Assembly: GCF_005405585.1 (NCBI RefSeq)
Contig: NZ_BJEQ01000001.1
Coordinates: 372,001-436,000, forward strand
Direction of reading: 5' to 3'
DNA length: 64,000 nt
DNA from: Agarivorans sp. Toyoura001
GTDB taxonomy: Bacteria > Pseudomonadota > Gammaproteobacteria > Enterobacterales > Celerinatantimonadaceae
Below the pieces are notes generated by a model that saw only the letters and a program-made list of their open reading frames with translations, was not told the DNA's origin and searched no databases. The position numbers were made by a program, and so were the translations under genes. Shown piece after piece: positions 1 to 8,779 of this stretch (positions are counted from its first letter, which is position 1; each line of letters starts with the position of its first letter).

Positions 1-62
1 ACATCAAGCTCTAACATTCCCCTACGACAGGCCCATTTTAAACGTGACTTATTTTCCTGCAT
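1..62 (-). CDS. sdhE: SdhE, succinate dehydrogenase assembly factor (N-terminus only)
   Basis: Reading the minus strand from an ATG at 62-60 gives about 20 residues beginning MQENKSRLKWACRRGMLELD before the window edge cuts the gene. The WACRRGMxELD motif is the signature of the small SdhE/YgfY family, which promotes covalent FAD attachment to the flavoprotein subunits of succinate dehydrogenase and fumarate reductase. An AAGGA ribosome-binding site lies 5 nt before the ATG. Divergent placement next to ygfZ is the same as in E. coli, which supports the call despite the short fragment. Confidence 0.85.
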   Translation of the reverse strand, partial: MQENKSRLKWACRRGMLELD

Positions 63-216
63 GTTGTTCCTTGTAGACATGAGTTACACTGGTCAGCAAT
101 ACTGAAGCCCATTAAAAGGCTTATTAGCGGCGCTGTAAAAGTATTAACGAAGATACCATTTCAGCCACCAAATTACACCTTAATAAGCTTGACCTAGCTC
201 TCAACGGAAGTCGACT

Positions 217-1161
217 ATGTCTCAACAAACTTTATGTACTTTGCCTCCATTATTAGTTCAACCATTAGACCAATGGCACTTGGTTAGAGTGAGCGGCGAA
301 GATGCTAATAGCTACCTACAAGGCCAATTGAGCTGTGACGTAAATAGCTTATCTCCTGGTCAACAAAGCCTTGCTGCTCATTGCGATCCAACGGGCAAAA
401 TATGGTCGGTACTGCGTTTACTGCGCCTAGAGCAAGACTACCTCTACCTGCAGCCTCAATCCTTGGCTGAATCTCAGTTAAAAGAATTAAAAAAGTATGC
501 GGTATTCTCAAAAGTAAATATCGAAACCGAAACCACCTTACATACCACGGCAGTAATGGGCAGCGAAGCACCGCATTACATTGCCGAGAAGTTTGGTGAA
601 GAAATTGCTAGCCATGGCGGATTAATCGAACAAGGTATTTGTGTGCATATCGACGGCCCTAAGCGCCGTTATTTGGTGATTACCGAAGCGGCTGACTGGG
701 GGCAAGATGCACCGAGCAGTGATCTAGACGCTAACGAGTTGTGGCGAGCACTGCAAATTGTGTCAGGCTTGCCTACCATTGAGCAGCAAACTCAGCAGCA
801 ATTCATTCCTCAAGCGCTTAATTTGCAGCACCTCGATGCACTAAGCTTTTCTAAAGGCTGCTACACAGGCCAAGAAACCATTGCCCGCGCTAAATATCGT
901 GGAGCCAATAAACGCGCTTCGTTACGTCTTGCTGGTCATGGCAATACATTACCCAAAGCGGGTGATCGCTTAGAGCAGCAAATGGGTGACAATTGGCGCG
1001 GTAAAGGCACTGTGTTACAAGCGGTACAACTTGAGCCTGGCTATATAGAGTTATTAGCGGTGCTTAATAATGATACCGATGCAGAAGCTAAGTTTCGCTT
1101 AGCAGGTGATGAGCAAAGCCTGTATACCATCGCCCAGCTTCCTTATAGCTTGGTAGAGTGA
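217..1161 (+). CDS. ygfZ: YgfZ folate-binding protein (Fe-S/tRNA modification)
   Basis: A 314-residue soluble protein of the GcvT-like fold. The diagnostic motif KGCYTGQE lies near residues 213-220, with the conserved Cys at about 215. This K-G-C-Y-x-G-Q-E motif separates YgfZ from the true aminomethyltransferase GcvT. In E. coli YgfZ binds tetrahydrofolate and supports certain Fe-S enzymes, including MiaB-dependent tRNA thiomethylation. A GGAAG ribosome-binding site stands 6 nt before the start. It is divergent from sdhE and is followed after 29 nt by the DUF1289 gene, with which it is probably co-transcribed up to the terminator at 1409-1438. Confidence 0.93.
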   Translation: MSQQTLCTLPPLLVQPLDQWHLVRVSGEDANSYLQGQLSCDVNSLSPGQQSLAAHCDPTGKIWSVLRLLRLEQDYLYLQPQSLAESQLKELKKYAVFSKVNIETETTLHTTAVMGSEAPHYIAEKFGEEIASHGGLIEQGICVHIDGPKRRYLVITEAADWGQDAPSSDLDANELWRALQIVSGLPTIEQQTQQQFIPQALNLQHLDALSFSKGCYTGQETIARAKYRGANKRASLRLAGHGNTLPKAGDRLEQQMGDNWRGKGTVLQAVQLEPGYIELLAVLNNDTDAEAKFRLAGDEQSLYTIAQLPYSLVE

Positions 1162-1190
1162 GCAGATTATAACTGTCGAGGTACACGAAA

Positions 1191-1403
1191 ATGGACTTAC
1201 AAGAGCAAATTGAATCACCCTGTATTCGCCAGTGTACCCTCGATGGTGAAGATGTTTGTGTCGGTTGCTTTCGTCGTCTAGATGAAATTTGTGCGTGGAC
1301 AGGGGTAAATAACGAAGCGAAAAAAGCCATTTTGAAGCGTTGTGAGCAACGCCGAAGAGATGCCCCTAAATGGCATATAGAGTCTTTGCCTATTAATCGC
1401 TAA
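1191..1403 (+). CDS. DUF1289 small cysteine-rich protein
   Basis: A 70-residue protein with the DUF1289 pattern: SPCIRQC near residues 9-15, then VCVGCFRRLDEICAW, giving four closely spaced cysteines (CxxxC and CxxC) that could bind zinc or an Fe-S cluster. The family is widespread in proteobacteria and its function is not established. It lies 29 nt behind ygfZ on the same strand and ahead of a strong terminator, so it is probably the last gene of that transcript. Co-transcription with an Fe-S-related gene is suggestive only. Confidence 0.85.
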   Translation: MDLQEQIESPCIRQCTLDGEDVCVGCFRRLDEICAWTGVNNEAKKAILKRCEQRRRDAPKWHIESLPINR

Positions 1404-1408
1404 ATACA

Positions 1409-1438
1409 AAAAAGCCGCTGCGTAACCAGCGGCTTTTT
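1409..1438. terminator. Bidirectional intrinsic terminator
   Basis: A perfect 12-bp stem (AAAAAGCCGCTG paired with CAGCGGCTTTTT) with a 6-nt loop lies between the convergent ends of the DUF1289 gene and pstB. Runs of A and T flank both sides, so it can terminate both transcripts. Confidence 0.9.
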
Positions 1439-1452
1439 ATTAAGCAATAAAC

Positions 1453-2202
1453 TTAACCAAAGTCGCCGTTTACATAACCACGGGTTCGCTCGTCTACTGG
1501 TGCTGTAAATACTTGCTCGGTGTCGCCATGCTCAACTAATTCACCCATCCAGAAAAATGCAGTTTTATCTGAAATGCGTTTAGCCTGCGCCATAGAATGC
1601 GTAACAATCACAATGGTGAACTTTTTACGCAGCTCATCCATTAACTCTTCAATTTTGTGAGTCGCGATAGGGTCTAGCGCGCTGGTTGGCTCATCCATCA
1701 AAATCACATCGGGTTGAATAGCAATAGTACGTGCAATACACAAACGCTGCTGCTGACCACCAGACAAACCAAATGCTGGGCTGTTTAAACGATCACTCAC
1801 TTCATCCCACAATGCAGCGCTACGAAGTGCCGTTTCTACAGTTTCATCCAAGACCTTTTTATTGCGGATCCCTTGGGCCTTTAAACCATAAGCTACGTTC
1901 TCGTATATGCTCATTGGAAACGGGTTAGCTTTTTGAAAAACCATACCTACTTTCATACGCAGTGCTGCTACATTGCGATCTTGGTAAATGTCTTTACCTT
2001 CTAGTTTTACATCGCCCTTAATGGTGACGTTCTCAATTAAATCGTTCATACGATTTAAGGTTCGTAATAAGGTAGATTTCCCACAACCTGAAGGGCCAAT
2101 TAACGCTGTAACCTTCTTTTCAGGGATCGGTAAGTTAATGCCTTTTAATGCGTGGGTGTCGCCGTAATGTAAATCAAGTTCTTTAACGTCAAACTTATTC
2201 AT
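1453..2202 (-). CDS. pstB: Phosphate ABC transporter ATPase PstB
   Basis: A 249-residue ATPase that powers high-affinity phosphate uptake with PstSCA. It has Walker [10 protein letters not shown] at residues 36-44, the signature LSGGQQQR, Walker B VILMDEP, and the switch His in IVTHSM. The length matches the family. It is the last gene of the minus-strand pstS-pstC-pstA-pstB operon, 9 nt after pstA. No phoU follows within the transcript, which ends at the shared terminator 1409-1438. Confidence 0.97.
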   Translation of the reverse strand: MNKFDVKELDLHYGDTHALKGINLPIPEKKVTALIGPSGCGKSTLLRTLNRMNDLIENVTIKGDVKLEGKDIYQDRNVAALRMKVGMVFQKANPFPMSIYENVAYGLKAQGIRNKKVLDETVETALRSAALWDEVSDRLNSPAFGLSGGQQQRLCIARTIAIQPDVILMDEPTSALDPIATHKIEELMDELRKKFTIVIVTHSMAQAKRISDKTAFFWMGELVEHGDTEQVFTAPVDERTRGYVNGDFG

Positions 2203-2211
2203 ATCAATCTC

Positions 2212-3054
2212 TTAGTAAGCAGCTTTGTTGAATCGACTCGCGATCAATTTAGTCAGTAGGTTAATAGCAAGCACCAAAATAATAAGTACGGTGGCAGTTG
2301 CGTAGGCTTGATTCCATTCATTAACAGTGAACAATTCTTGGGTTAATTTGTACAAATGAACCGTTAAGGTACGGCCAGAATCCAGCACTGATTCAGGGAT
2401 TCTGGTTACCATACCTGCGGTTAAAAACACCGGGGCAGATTCACCGATAATTCGACCAGTACTTAAAATAACTGCTGTCACAATACCCGGCATCGCAGAT
2501 GGCAAAATCACTCGCCAAATAGTGTAGATTCGCGAGCTACCTAAACCGTAAGACGCCTCACGGTAAGATTGTGGAACGGCAATCAGCGCTTCTTCTGTGG
2601 TTCGAATAATCACTGGCAAAATCAATATAGCCAGCGTTAACGCGCCAGATAAAATTGAAAAGCCTAAACCTAAGGTCACCACAAAAAAGGTCATACCAAA
2701 TAGGCCGTAAATAATTGACGGAATACCCGCCAATGACTCTGTACAAAAACGAATAATTTTAACTAATTGACTGCCTGGCTTGGCGTACTCGGTTAAGTAC
2801 AGCGCGGTCATAATGCCAATGGGCGCAGCAATAGAAATGGATAACACCACCATATAAATGGTGGAAACAATCATCGAGAAAATCCCCGAAGTTTCACCAA
2901 TAGTAGTGTACGCAGAGCTAACGAACTCCCAACTAACATGGCTTAGGCCGTTGCTAAGAATATGCCAAAGCATCCACGCTAAAAATAAAATGGTCATGCC
3001 GGCTCCGCCCCAAATAAGGCTTAGCGCAACATTATCTTCAATACGACGGCGCAT
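2212..3054 (-). CDS. pstA: Phosphate ABC transporter permease PstA
   Basis: A 280-residue inner-membrane permease with about six hydrophobic segments and the EAA-type loop EALIAVPQSYREASYGLGSSR that docks with the ATPase. With PstC it forms the phosphate channel. Its start codon overlaps the pstC stop as TAATG (one base shared at 3054), the usual sign of translational coupling that keeps the two permease subunits equimolar. Confidence 0.96.
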   Translation of the reverse strand: MRRRIEDNVALSLIWGGAGMTILFLAWMLWHILSNGLSHVSWEFVSSAYTTIGETSGIFSMIVSTIYMVVLSISIAAPIGIMTALYLTEYAKPGSQLVKIIRFCTESLAGIPSIIYGLFGMTFFVVTLGLGFSILSGALTLAILILPVIIRTTEEALIAVPQSYREASYGLGSSRIYTIWRVILPSAMPGIVTAVILSTGRIIGESAPVFLTAGMVTRIPESVLDSGRTLTVHLYKLTQELFTVNEWNQAYATATVLIILVLAINLLTKLIASRFNKAAY

Positions 3055-3989
3055 TACTTCACCCTCTTACGGTTTAATACAAGCAAACTAGTATTTAGCA
3101 GCATCACAAACACCAATAGCACAATACCGGTTGAGTACAACGAACTTGCATGAATGCCTGTTGCATAAGACATTTCCAAAGCAATATTCGCCGTTAATGA
3201 GCGAGCTGAATCCAGCAACGAACCTGGCATAGCTGTTGAGTTCCCCATGACCATAATAATGGCCATGGTTTCGCCTACTGCACGTGCTACCCCCAACACA
3301 ACACCCGCCAAAATACCCGAGCGCGCAGCCGGCAACATCACTTTTAAAATAGTGAACATTGGCGATGCACCTAAGGCATAAGAGCCTTCTTTATAGGTTT
3401 TAGGGATGGCGCGAATCGAGGTTTCAGCAATAGTAATAACCGTGGGTAAAATCATCACCGCCAGTACAACTATACCTGCTAACAACGTACTACCGGCTGG
3501 CACATTAAAGGTTGATTCGATGGCTGGTACGATAATCACTAAACCAAAGAAGCCGTAGACAACAGAAGGGATACCCGCTAACAACTCAACCGCTGGTCGA
3601 ATCATGTTAGCTAACCATTTAGGCGCGACTTCTGCTAAAAATATCGCGGTTAACAAGGCAACCGGAACACCAATGACTACCGCACCTAAAGCCGATACCA
3701 CCGAAGCAACGATCATTGCTCCAATGCCGTATAGCGCAGGTGGATACCAATCTACACCTAATAAGAAATTGGTTAAGCCAGCAAACTGAATCGCCGGTAA
3801 ACCTTCAAGCACCAAAAAGTAGCCAATAGTGGCCACTGATATCACGCCAATTAATGCACTCACCAAAAATAGTAAGTTAAAAATACGACCAACCCAGTCG
3901 ACCTTTTGAGCAGACTGGTTAAGCGCATCTATCAGCGCCGGATTTTTAAACTCAAATTCTTGAGTTGGAGCAGCAATCGTTTGATTCAT
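3054..3989 (-). CDS. pstC: Phosphate ABC transporter permease PstC
   Basis: A 311-residue inner-membrane permease. After a cytoplasmic N-terminal stretch of about 35 residues there are about six membrane segments, plus the coupling loop ETSIRAIPKTYKEGSYALGAS typical of PstC. It lies downstream of pstS across a 77-nt gap that contains a hairpin, and overlaps pstA by one base. Confidence 0.96.
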   Translation of the reverse strand: MNQTIAAPTQEFEFKNPALIDALNQSAQKVDWVGRIFNLLFLVSALIGVISVATIGYFLVLEGLPAIQFAGLTNFLLGVDWYPPALYGIGAMIVASVVSALGAVVIGVPVALLTAIFLAEVAPKWLANMIRPAVELLAGIPSVVYGFFGLVIIVPAIESTFNVPAGSTLLAGIVVLAVMILPTVITIAETSIRAIPKTYKEGSYALGASPMFTILKVMLPAARSGILAGVVLGVARAVGETMAIIMVMGNSTAMPGSLLDSARSLTANIALEMSYATGIHASSLYSTGIVLLVFVMLLNTSLLVLNRKRVK

Positions 3990-4020
3990 TTTATTTTCAT
4001 TCCAAAATCAACGTACAACA

Positions 4021-4044
4021 AAGAGGCATATTGCTATGCCTCTT
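4021..4044 (-). terminator. Intercistronic hairpin between pstS and pstC
   Basis: A perfect 10-bp inverted repeat (AAGAGGCATA with TATGCCTCTT, 4-nt loop). In the pst transcript (minus strand) no uniform T-run follows it, so it is more likely a partial attenuator or an mRNA-stabilising 3' end than a full stop. This would allow more binding protein than membrane subunits. Confidence 0.6.
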
Positions 4045-4066
4045 TTCTTCGTTTCGAATAGGAAAC

Positions 4067-4882
4067 TTAGTTAACTTCGATGTAGCCTTCTTCAGCTACA
4101 ATGGCTTGGCCAGCAGTACCCATGATGTAATCAAGGAACTGTTGTGCTTCAGCGGCTGGCTGGTTGTTTACCAACAATACGAATGGGCGGGCAATACCGT
4201 AAGCACCAGACTTGATGTTGTCTTTAGTAGCAGCAGCACCTTCAATAGATACAGCAGCTAATGAACCGTCAACTGAACCTAGAGAGATAAAACCAATAGC
4301 GTATGGGTTGTTAGCCACTAAGGTTTTGATAGCACCATTACCACTAGCCACTTGAGCGCGTGGAGAGATGGCAGTAACAGTAATATCGTTAATTTTTCGG
4401 GTTAGACCCATGATGTCTTCAAATGCACCACGAGTACCTGAACCTACTTCACGCGTTACTGCCACGATAGGTTGGTCAGCGCCACCTACTTCTTTCCAGT
4501 TTTTAATCTCACCCATGTAGATTTTTTTAACTTGCTCAATGCTTAAATCTTTTACTGAGTTAGCATTGTTAACCGCTACTGCGATACCGTCCATCGCCAT
4601 AATCACTTCTTGAGTGCTTTGGTTTTTCTCTGAATCTTTAACATCACGAGAAGACATACCAATCATGCTGGTACCTTCTTTAGCAGCGCGAATACCAGCA
4701 GACGAGCCAGTACTTTGTACTTCAACCACATCGTGCTGAGTAGCCTGATACCTCTCAGCAAGTACTTCCATGATGCCAGATACTGAAGTAGAACCTGAGA
4801 CCGTAACAGTGTTACTAGCAAATGAACTTGCAGCAAACAACATAGAAGCAGCACTTAATGCCGTGATTAACTTGGTTTTCAT
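4067..4882 (-). CDS. pstS: Periplasmic phosphate-binding protein PstS
   Basis: A 271-residue secreted binding protein with a signal peptide of about 22 residues ending ASSFAS. The mature part begins with the phosphate-loop pattern VTVSGSTSVSG, and further anion-binding segments include STGSSAGI and TREVGSGTRGAFE. It belongs to the shorter PstS group common in Vibrio and Shewanella relatives rather than the 346-residue E. coli type. It is the first gene of pstSCAB, preceded by a Pho box 70 bp upstream. Confidence 0.95.
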   Translation of the reverse strand: MKTKLITALSAASMLFAASSFASNTVTVSGSTSVSGIMEVLAERYQATQHDVVEVQSTGSSAGIRAAKEGTSMIGMSSRDVKDSEKNQSTQEVIMAMDGIAVAVNNANSVKDLSIEQVKKIYMGEIKNWKEVGGADQPIVAVTREVGSGTRGAFEDIMGLTRKINDITVTAISPRAQVASGNGAIKTLVANNPYAIGFISLGSVDGSLAAVSIEGAAATKDNIKSGAYGIARPFVLLVNNQPAAEAQQFLDYIMGTAGQAIVAEEGYIEVN

Positions 4883-4952
4883 AAGATTTCTCTTCGCAAT
4901 TAAAAATTAACAATCAGTTTGTCTAAGTCGGGATGCATTGAAACAACCCAAT

Positions 4953-4970
4953 ATGACAAAAACATTACAA
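4953..4970 (-). promoter_or_regulatory. Pho box upstream of pstS
   Basis: On the minus strand the sequence reads TTGTAAT-GTTT-TTGTCAT: two 7-nt repeats of the PhoB consensus CTGTCAT separated by 4 nt. The two halves match at 5 and 6 of 7 positions. The position, 70 bp before the pstS start, fits PhoB activation under phosphate limitation. Confidence 0.8.
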
Positions 4971-5141
4971 AAAGAACTTTTGGGAAATGTTTCAGGTTAT
5001 TTATAGATTTTTTATCTATTCATATACCTAATTTACATGGTATTAACCACAAATCGCTAAACAATAAGAAGCTTGTGACTAAAAAAAGCATATGATTCAG
5101 ATTATTAAGCCGGTACTCCACCTTCGCAGCGATACATCAGG

Positions 5142-5178
5142 TAATAAAAAAGGCGTAAGTAATAATTACTTACGCCTT
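5142..5178 (-). terminator. Intrinsic terminator after the MepK-like gene
   Basis: A perfect 13-bp stem (AAGGCGTAAGTAA with its complement, 3-nt loop) is followed on the minus strand by a run of six T. It ends the ldtD-mepK transcript. Confidence 0.88.
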
Positions 5179-5202
5179 CTAACATGTGACGGTGTTTTTA
5201 AC

Positions 5203-5769
5203 TTAAGAGCCACGCCAGTTGCGTACTCTTGCGGTATCAAGGTGGATAAAACCACTGCGTGGGTAATACCCCACCCCGCCTAATTTCAACTCTAGTGCCG
5301 CGCGATGAACTTTAGCTAAGTCATACCCCTGCACCCTTAAGTCGATGGCTTGCCCGGTCATATGAAAACTCTTCTTCGCCACACCGCCACTTTTACTGCG
5401 TAGCATTTCGTTAGTTGCTGGCGAACGATATCCAGAAATAATGTCAAACTTAACATTGCCACCAAGACGTTCTTGAAGCAGTGCCATTTGCATATATAGC
5501 GCCTTATCCATATCGGTGGCTTCATTGCGCCTAAAATCTCGCAACAAGCTATCTAACTGCTTTACTTCTTTCTCTTGAAACTGACCATCTTTCCAAAAAC
5601 ATACCTCACAACTTTCATTGGTATGTAAGCTAGTCATACTTAGGAAGCGCTCGCCAGGTAACTCTCTAGCAATACTTGAACTTGCGAAGCTTTTTGGTAT
5701 TCCAAGACCGATTAACCCAGCGCTCAAACCCAACAACAACGACCGCCGTTTCATCTTTCGGTCTAACAT
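5203..5769 (-). CDS. mepK: MepK/YcbK-like murein endopeptidase (DUF882)
   Basis: A 188-residue exported protein of the DUF882/peptidase M15 family. The N-terminus MKRRSLLLGL with a following hydrophobic stretch looks like a twin-arginine signal. The metal-binding pattern is visible as SFHMTGQAIDLR (His and Asp) and, near the C-terminus, GFIHLDTARVRNW. E. coli MepK (182 residues) cleaves 3-3 cross-links in peptidoglycan. It lies 153 nt downstream of an LdtD-like transpeptidase that makes such cross-links, the same order as ycbB-ycbK in E. coli. The start at 5769 has a GGTGAG site 5 nt upstream; Met6 is an alternative. Confidence 0.88.
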   Translation of the reverse strand: MLDRKMKRRSLLLGLSAGLIGLGIPKSFASSSIARELPGERFLSMTSLHTNESCEVCFWKDGQFQEKEVKQLDSLLRDFRRNEATDMDKALYMQMALLQERLGGNVKFDIISGYRSPATNEMLRSKSGGVAKKSFHMTGQAIDLRVQGYDLAKVHRAALELKLGGVGYYPRSGFIHLDTARVRNWRGS

Positions 5770-5922
5770 TTACACTCACCCCAATAGATCAAAAAACCAC
5801 CATTTTGGAGCAAAATACCGATAAGAGACCTAAAAATCAAACAAAGCACTAAGAAACATTTGCCTTATGCAAGCAAACATTGTTTACACAGTTGGATTAA
5901 GCTTCTGTTAAATTGAGCTTTT

Positions 5923-7668
5923 TTAGCTTGCCAGAGCGCTTTCGCTAGCTTCAAAGTTATAAATATCTTTTCGATAATGCAAACCGCCAGAGCCATCAAA
6001 CCACGAAGTAAAATAAACGAGATAAACAGGGACCTTTTGCCTTAAAGGCACCCATTTGGGCTCTCCTTTAGCAATTAAATGCTGTTTATACTGATCACTA
6101 TAACCGGCTTGTTTTAACAAGGTAGCCGCTAGTATTTCAGCCGCTTCCACTCGAACACATCCTGAACTAAACGCTCGTTGCTGCTCCGAAAATAATTCAG
6201 GTGAAGAGGTATCATGCAGGTATACCGCAAATTGGTTATCAAAGTGGAACTTGTAAGCCCCTAAGGCATTACCTGGCCCTGGACGCTGACGCATACGATA
6301 TGGGAAAGCACCAGTATCTTTTACCAGAGTCCAATCAATCTGCTCACTTTGTACTGCGGCTCCGTGATAATCAAACAACTCAAAACGTTGTTGCTCTACA
6401 TAACTAGGGTCACGGCGAAGCTTAGGAATAATGTCTCTACGCACAATGGTTCTAGGTACGTTCCAGTAGGGATTAATAACCACACTGCTAATTTCACTCA
6501 CTAATAGCGGTGTGGCGCGTGAAGCTCGACCAACCACCACTTTAGATTGAAACACCTCTGCACCTTTGTTCATATACGTCATTTGATAAGCAGGCACATT
6601 TACCATTATTCGTTGCTGGTCAGACACTAGCATAAAGCGTTGTAACAGTTGTTTTCTCAGTAAGTTTCTAGCCAACATTTTAGAGCGATGAATCGGCTTA
6701 AAGTTAAGCCAATACAAAGTATCGTTGCCCACAATACCATCTGCTTTTAGCCCATGCTGTGCCTGAAACTGTTGTAAGGCGTTCACTGTAGCTTGGTCCA
6801 TTAGTTCTGCTTGGTCCAAATCGTCACTAAACTGATTAGCAATATCAAACTCAGCTAAACGTTGGCGTACTAACGGAACCCGAGAGTCGCGGCCTCCAGC
6901 ATGAATCAGCTGGCCGCGCTTAATGTTATCTGCAGACTGACGCTGCTGCTGAGCATTGACCCAATATAAAATCTGCTGGCGATAGCGCAAACGCTCTATG
7001 TCAAGCTCACCTCTTAAGCCGGTTAGCTGCTGGTAAAGATCGCTACGGCTTAATCGTGCTAACCACGGCTCATCAATTAAAATGTGTAATGGCGTCGTCG
7101 CGATGTCATTTAATGCCATGCTTTGGGCGTAATCTAAACGCATCAGCTGCTGGCTAAAGGCCATCACACCAAGATAAGCATCGGTATACAAAGCTTCCCA
7201 TTGTGGGCTGTCGTTATCTACATGATTAATTTGCCTTAACCAATCACTAAGCTGCTTAGGCCCGCCCGCGAGACTTAACTCCAGCAGTAACCATTGTAAT
7301 TGGTCACGTGCATTTCTTGCCTGAGGGTAGCCATACCATAGAGGCTCCGGATGAAAGTACTGAATTGACTGCTGAAGCTGTGGGTAACGCAATTGGTAAG
7401 CGCTAATATCGGTAACGAGCAAGTTCGATTGCGGATCATAAGGAGGCCAATTAAGCCGACTGAGTAAACGTTCTCCAAGGCCCACTTCATTGGTTTGCGC
7501 ACCTTTAACAACAATAGAATGACTTGGCATTGCTGTGCTGTTGCTCGGCTGCTGATTGGCTTGTTTAAATACGTTTTGAGGCTCGTCACTCGGCCCCAGC
7601 AAACTCACGCTAGCGTATACATTAACTGAAAATAAACTCACCAATAGGCTAAACAGCAACCTTCTCAC
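5923..7668 (-). CDS. ldtD: L,D-transpeptidase LdtD (YcbB-like)
   Basis: A 581-residue periplasmic enzyme forming 3-3 (mDAP-mDAP) cross-links in peptidoglycan. It has a signal peptide of about 19 residues, an N-terminal scaffold, a peptidoglycan-binding motif (LQQFQAQHGLKADGIVGNDTL) around residues 290-312, and a C-terminal YkuD domain with HDT...SSGCVRVE, the catalytic Cys at about residue 504. The length is close to E. coli YcbB (615). The start is GTG at 7668 with GGAG 6 nt upstream. The pairing with a downstream MepK-like endopeptidase suggests a unit for cross-link remodelling. Confidence 0.92.
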   Translation of the reverse strand: MRRLLFSLLVSLFSVNVYASVSLLGPSDEPQNVFKQANQQPSNSTAMPSHSIVVKGAQTNEVGLGERLLSRLNWPPYDPQSNLLVTDISAYQLRYPQLQQSIQYFHPEPLWYGYPQARNARDQLQWLLLELSLAGGPKQLSDWLRQINHVDNDSPQWEALYTDAYLGVMAFSQQLMRLDYAQSMALNDIATTPLHILIDEPWLARLSRSDLYQQLTGLRGELDIERLRYRQQILYWVNAQQQRQSADNIKRGQLIHAGGRDSRVPLVRQRLAEFDIANQFSDDLDQAELMDQATVNALQQFQAQHGLKADGIVGNDTLYWLNFKPIHRSKMLARNLLRKQLLQRFMLVSDQQRIMVNVPAYQMTYMNKGAEVFQSKVVVGRASRATPLLVSEISSVVINPYWNVPRTIVRRDIIPKLRRDPSYVEQQRFELFDYHGAAVQSEQIDWTLVKDTGAFPYRMRQRPGPGNALGAYKFHFDNQFAVYLHDTSSPELFSEQQRAFSSGCVRVEAAEILAATLLKQAGYSDQYKQHLIAKGEPKWVPLRQKVPVYLVYFTSWFDGSGGLHYRKDIYNFEASESALAS

Positions 7669-7777
7669 CCACTACTCCAACACCAACTAATACCTTTAAA
7701 GCTTAGTGTCTAAGTGGGTTTGGCAGCACAAAAAAACATGACATTTTTATGTCAGCGCTTTAAGTCTATGAGATCGT

Positions 7778-8317
7778 TTAGAAAGAAGAATTTGGCCCGG
7801 CTAAAAAATCTAACTCGGCTTGGCTAGACTCCCTACCTAGTATTTTATTGCGGTGAGGGTAACGACCAAACTGCTCAATAATCACTTTATGTTTCAGTTC
7901 AAATTGATAGCTTTGCTCTAAACCTGTTTGATTAAACAGGCATTCAGCTTGTTGATGAACCAACAAAGATTCGCTATGCATGTAAGGCATATATAAAAAG
8001 TTTCGCTGTGAACTTGCTAGCTGCTGATCTTGGCCATTACTCACCGCATGCTGTGCTAAGGCGAGCGCTAAGGAATCACTGGCAAATGCTTTAGACGAGC
8101 CGCGATAAATGTTTCTAGAAAACTGATCAAGTACAATCACTTCAGCTAAACAGCCTTCTGCACTCTCACGCCAGCTAAACAATTCACATTGTGTCGCTTG
8201 TTCAAACAAGGCGCTAAAACGCTGAGAAATAAGCTTGTCTAAGCCTTCATCAACACTAAACCATTGCTGGGGACTTAATTGCTCAAACCAAAACTCGAGT
8301 ACTTCTTCATACTTCAT
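7778..8317 (-). CDS. DUF924 family protein
   Basis: A 179-residue soluble protein with the DUF924 pattern: VLEFWFEQLSPQQWF at the N-terminus, VIVLDQFSRNIYRGSSKAFASD in the middle and FGRYPHRNKILGRESS near the end. The fold is alpha-helical and TPR-like by family knowledge; no biochemical function is established. It lies 21 nt downstream of the secreted Cys-rich gene on the same strand and may share its transcript. Confidence 0.85.
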   Translation of the reverse strand: MKYEEVLEFWFEQLSPQQWFSVDEGLDKLISQRFSALFEQATQCELFSWRESAEGCLAEVIVLDQFSRNIYRGSSKAFASDSLALALAQHAVSNGQDQQLASSQRNFLYMPYMHSESLLVHQQAECLFNQTGLEQSYQFELKHKVIIEQFGRYPHRNKILGRESSQAELDFLAGPNSSF

Positions 8318-8338
8318 CTTGATGCCTTTTTGTCCAAG

Positions 8339-8779
8339 TTAACAACCACAATCACCTTGTAAGGCCCATTGGCATTGCTGATAGTTTTCTGCCGTAGCAA
8401 TTTGGCTTAGATACCCGACTACTTCACAGCCTGGTTCGCCCCAAGTACAGCCTGGTCTAATCATATTCTCAAGCTGTATTGAAGTCGCGTGATAGCGAAA
8501 ACCTTGCAGCGAACGATAACCAGGCTCAATTAACAGGGCGCTAGGCCGCGCCCCCCAAAGGTTCACCAATTTACCATTGCGCATCATTATTGGATTCGTG
8601 CCATCAAGGTCAGTTTGCAACACAATGCTTGGCCTAATCGGCGGTTTAGCGGGGAAGTAGTAACTACAACCACAACCCATACGTTGCTCACTAAAAGGAA
8701 TAGCCGCCAACTCACAGGCCGCTATAAACGAACTAAACAAAGGGCTCAATAACAACAAGCAAATCTGAACTTTTATCAT
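8339..8779 (-). CDS. Hypothetical secreted cysteine-rich protein
   Basis: A 146-residue protein I do not recognise. It has a signal peptide of about 21 residues (VQICLLLLSPLFSSFIAA) and eight cysteines in the mature part, clustered as CGC near residue 36, two around the PGCTWGEPGC stretch, and three at the very end (C...CGC). The pattern could bind a metal or form disulfides. Its ATG overlaps the stop of the upstream regulator as ATGA, so the two are translationally coupled and the regulator probably concerns the same stimulus. Confidence 0.7.
   Translation of the reverse strand: MIKVQICLLLLSPLFSSFIAACELAAIPFSEQRMGCGCSYYFPAKPPIRPSIVLQTDLDGTNPIMMRNGKLVNLWGARPSALLIEPGYRSLQGFRYHATSIQLENMIRPGCTWGEPGCEVVGYLSQIATAENYQQCQWALQGDCGC

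Noticed and set aside
217-1161. Aminomethyltransferase GcvT as the identity of the first full gene
   Set aside because: The KGCYTGQE motif and the sdhE neighbour define YgfZ; no other glycine-cleavage genes are nearby.
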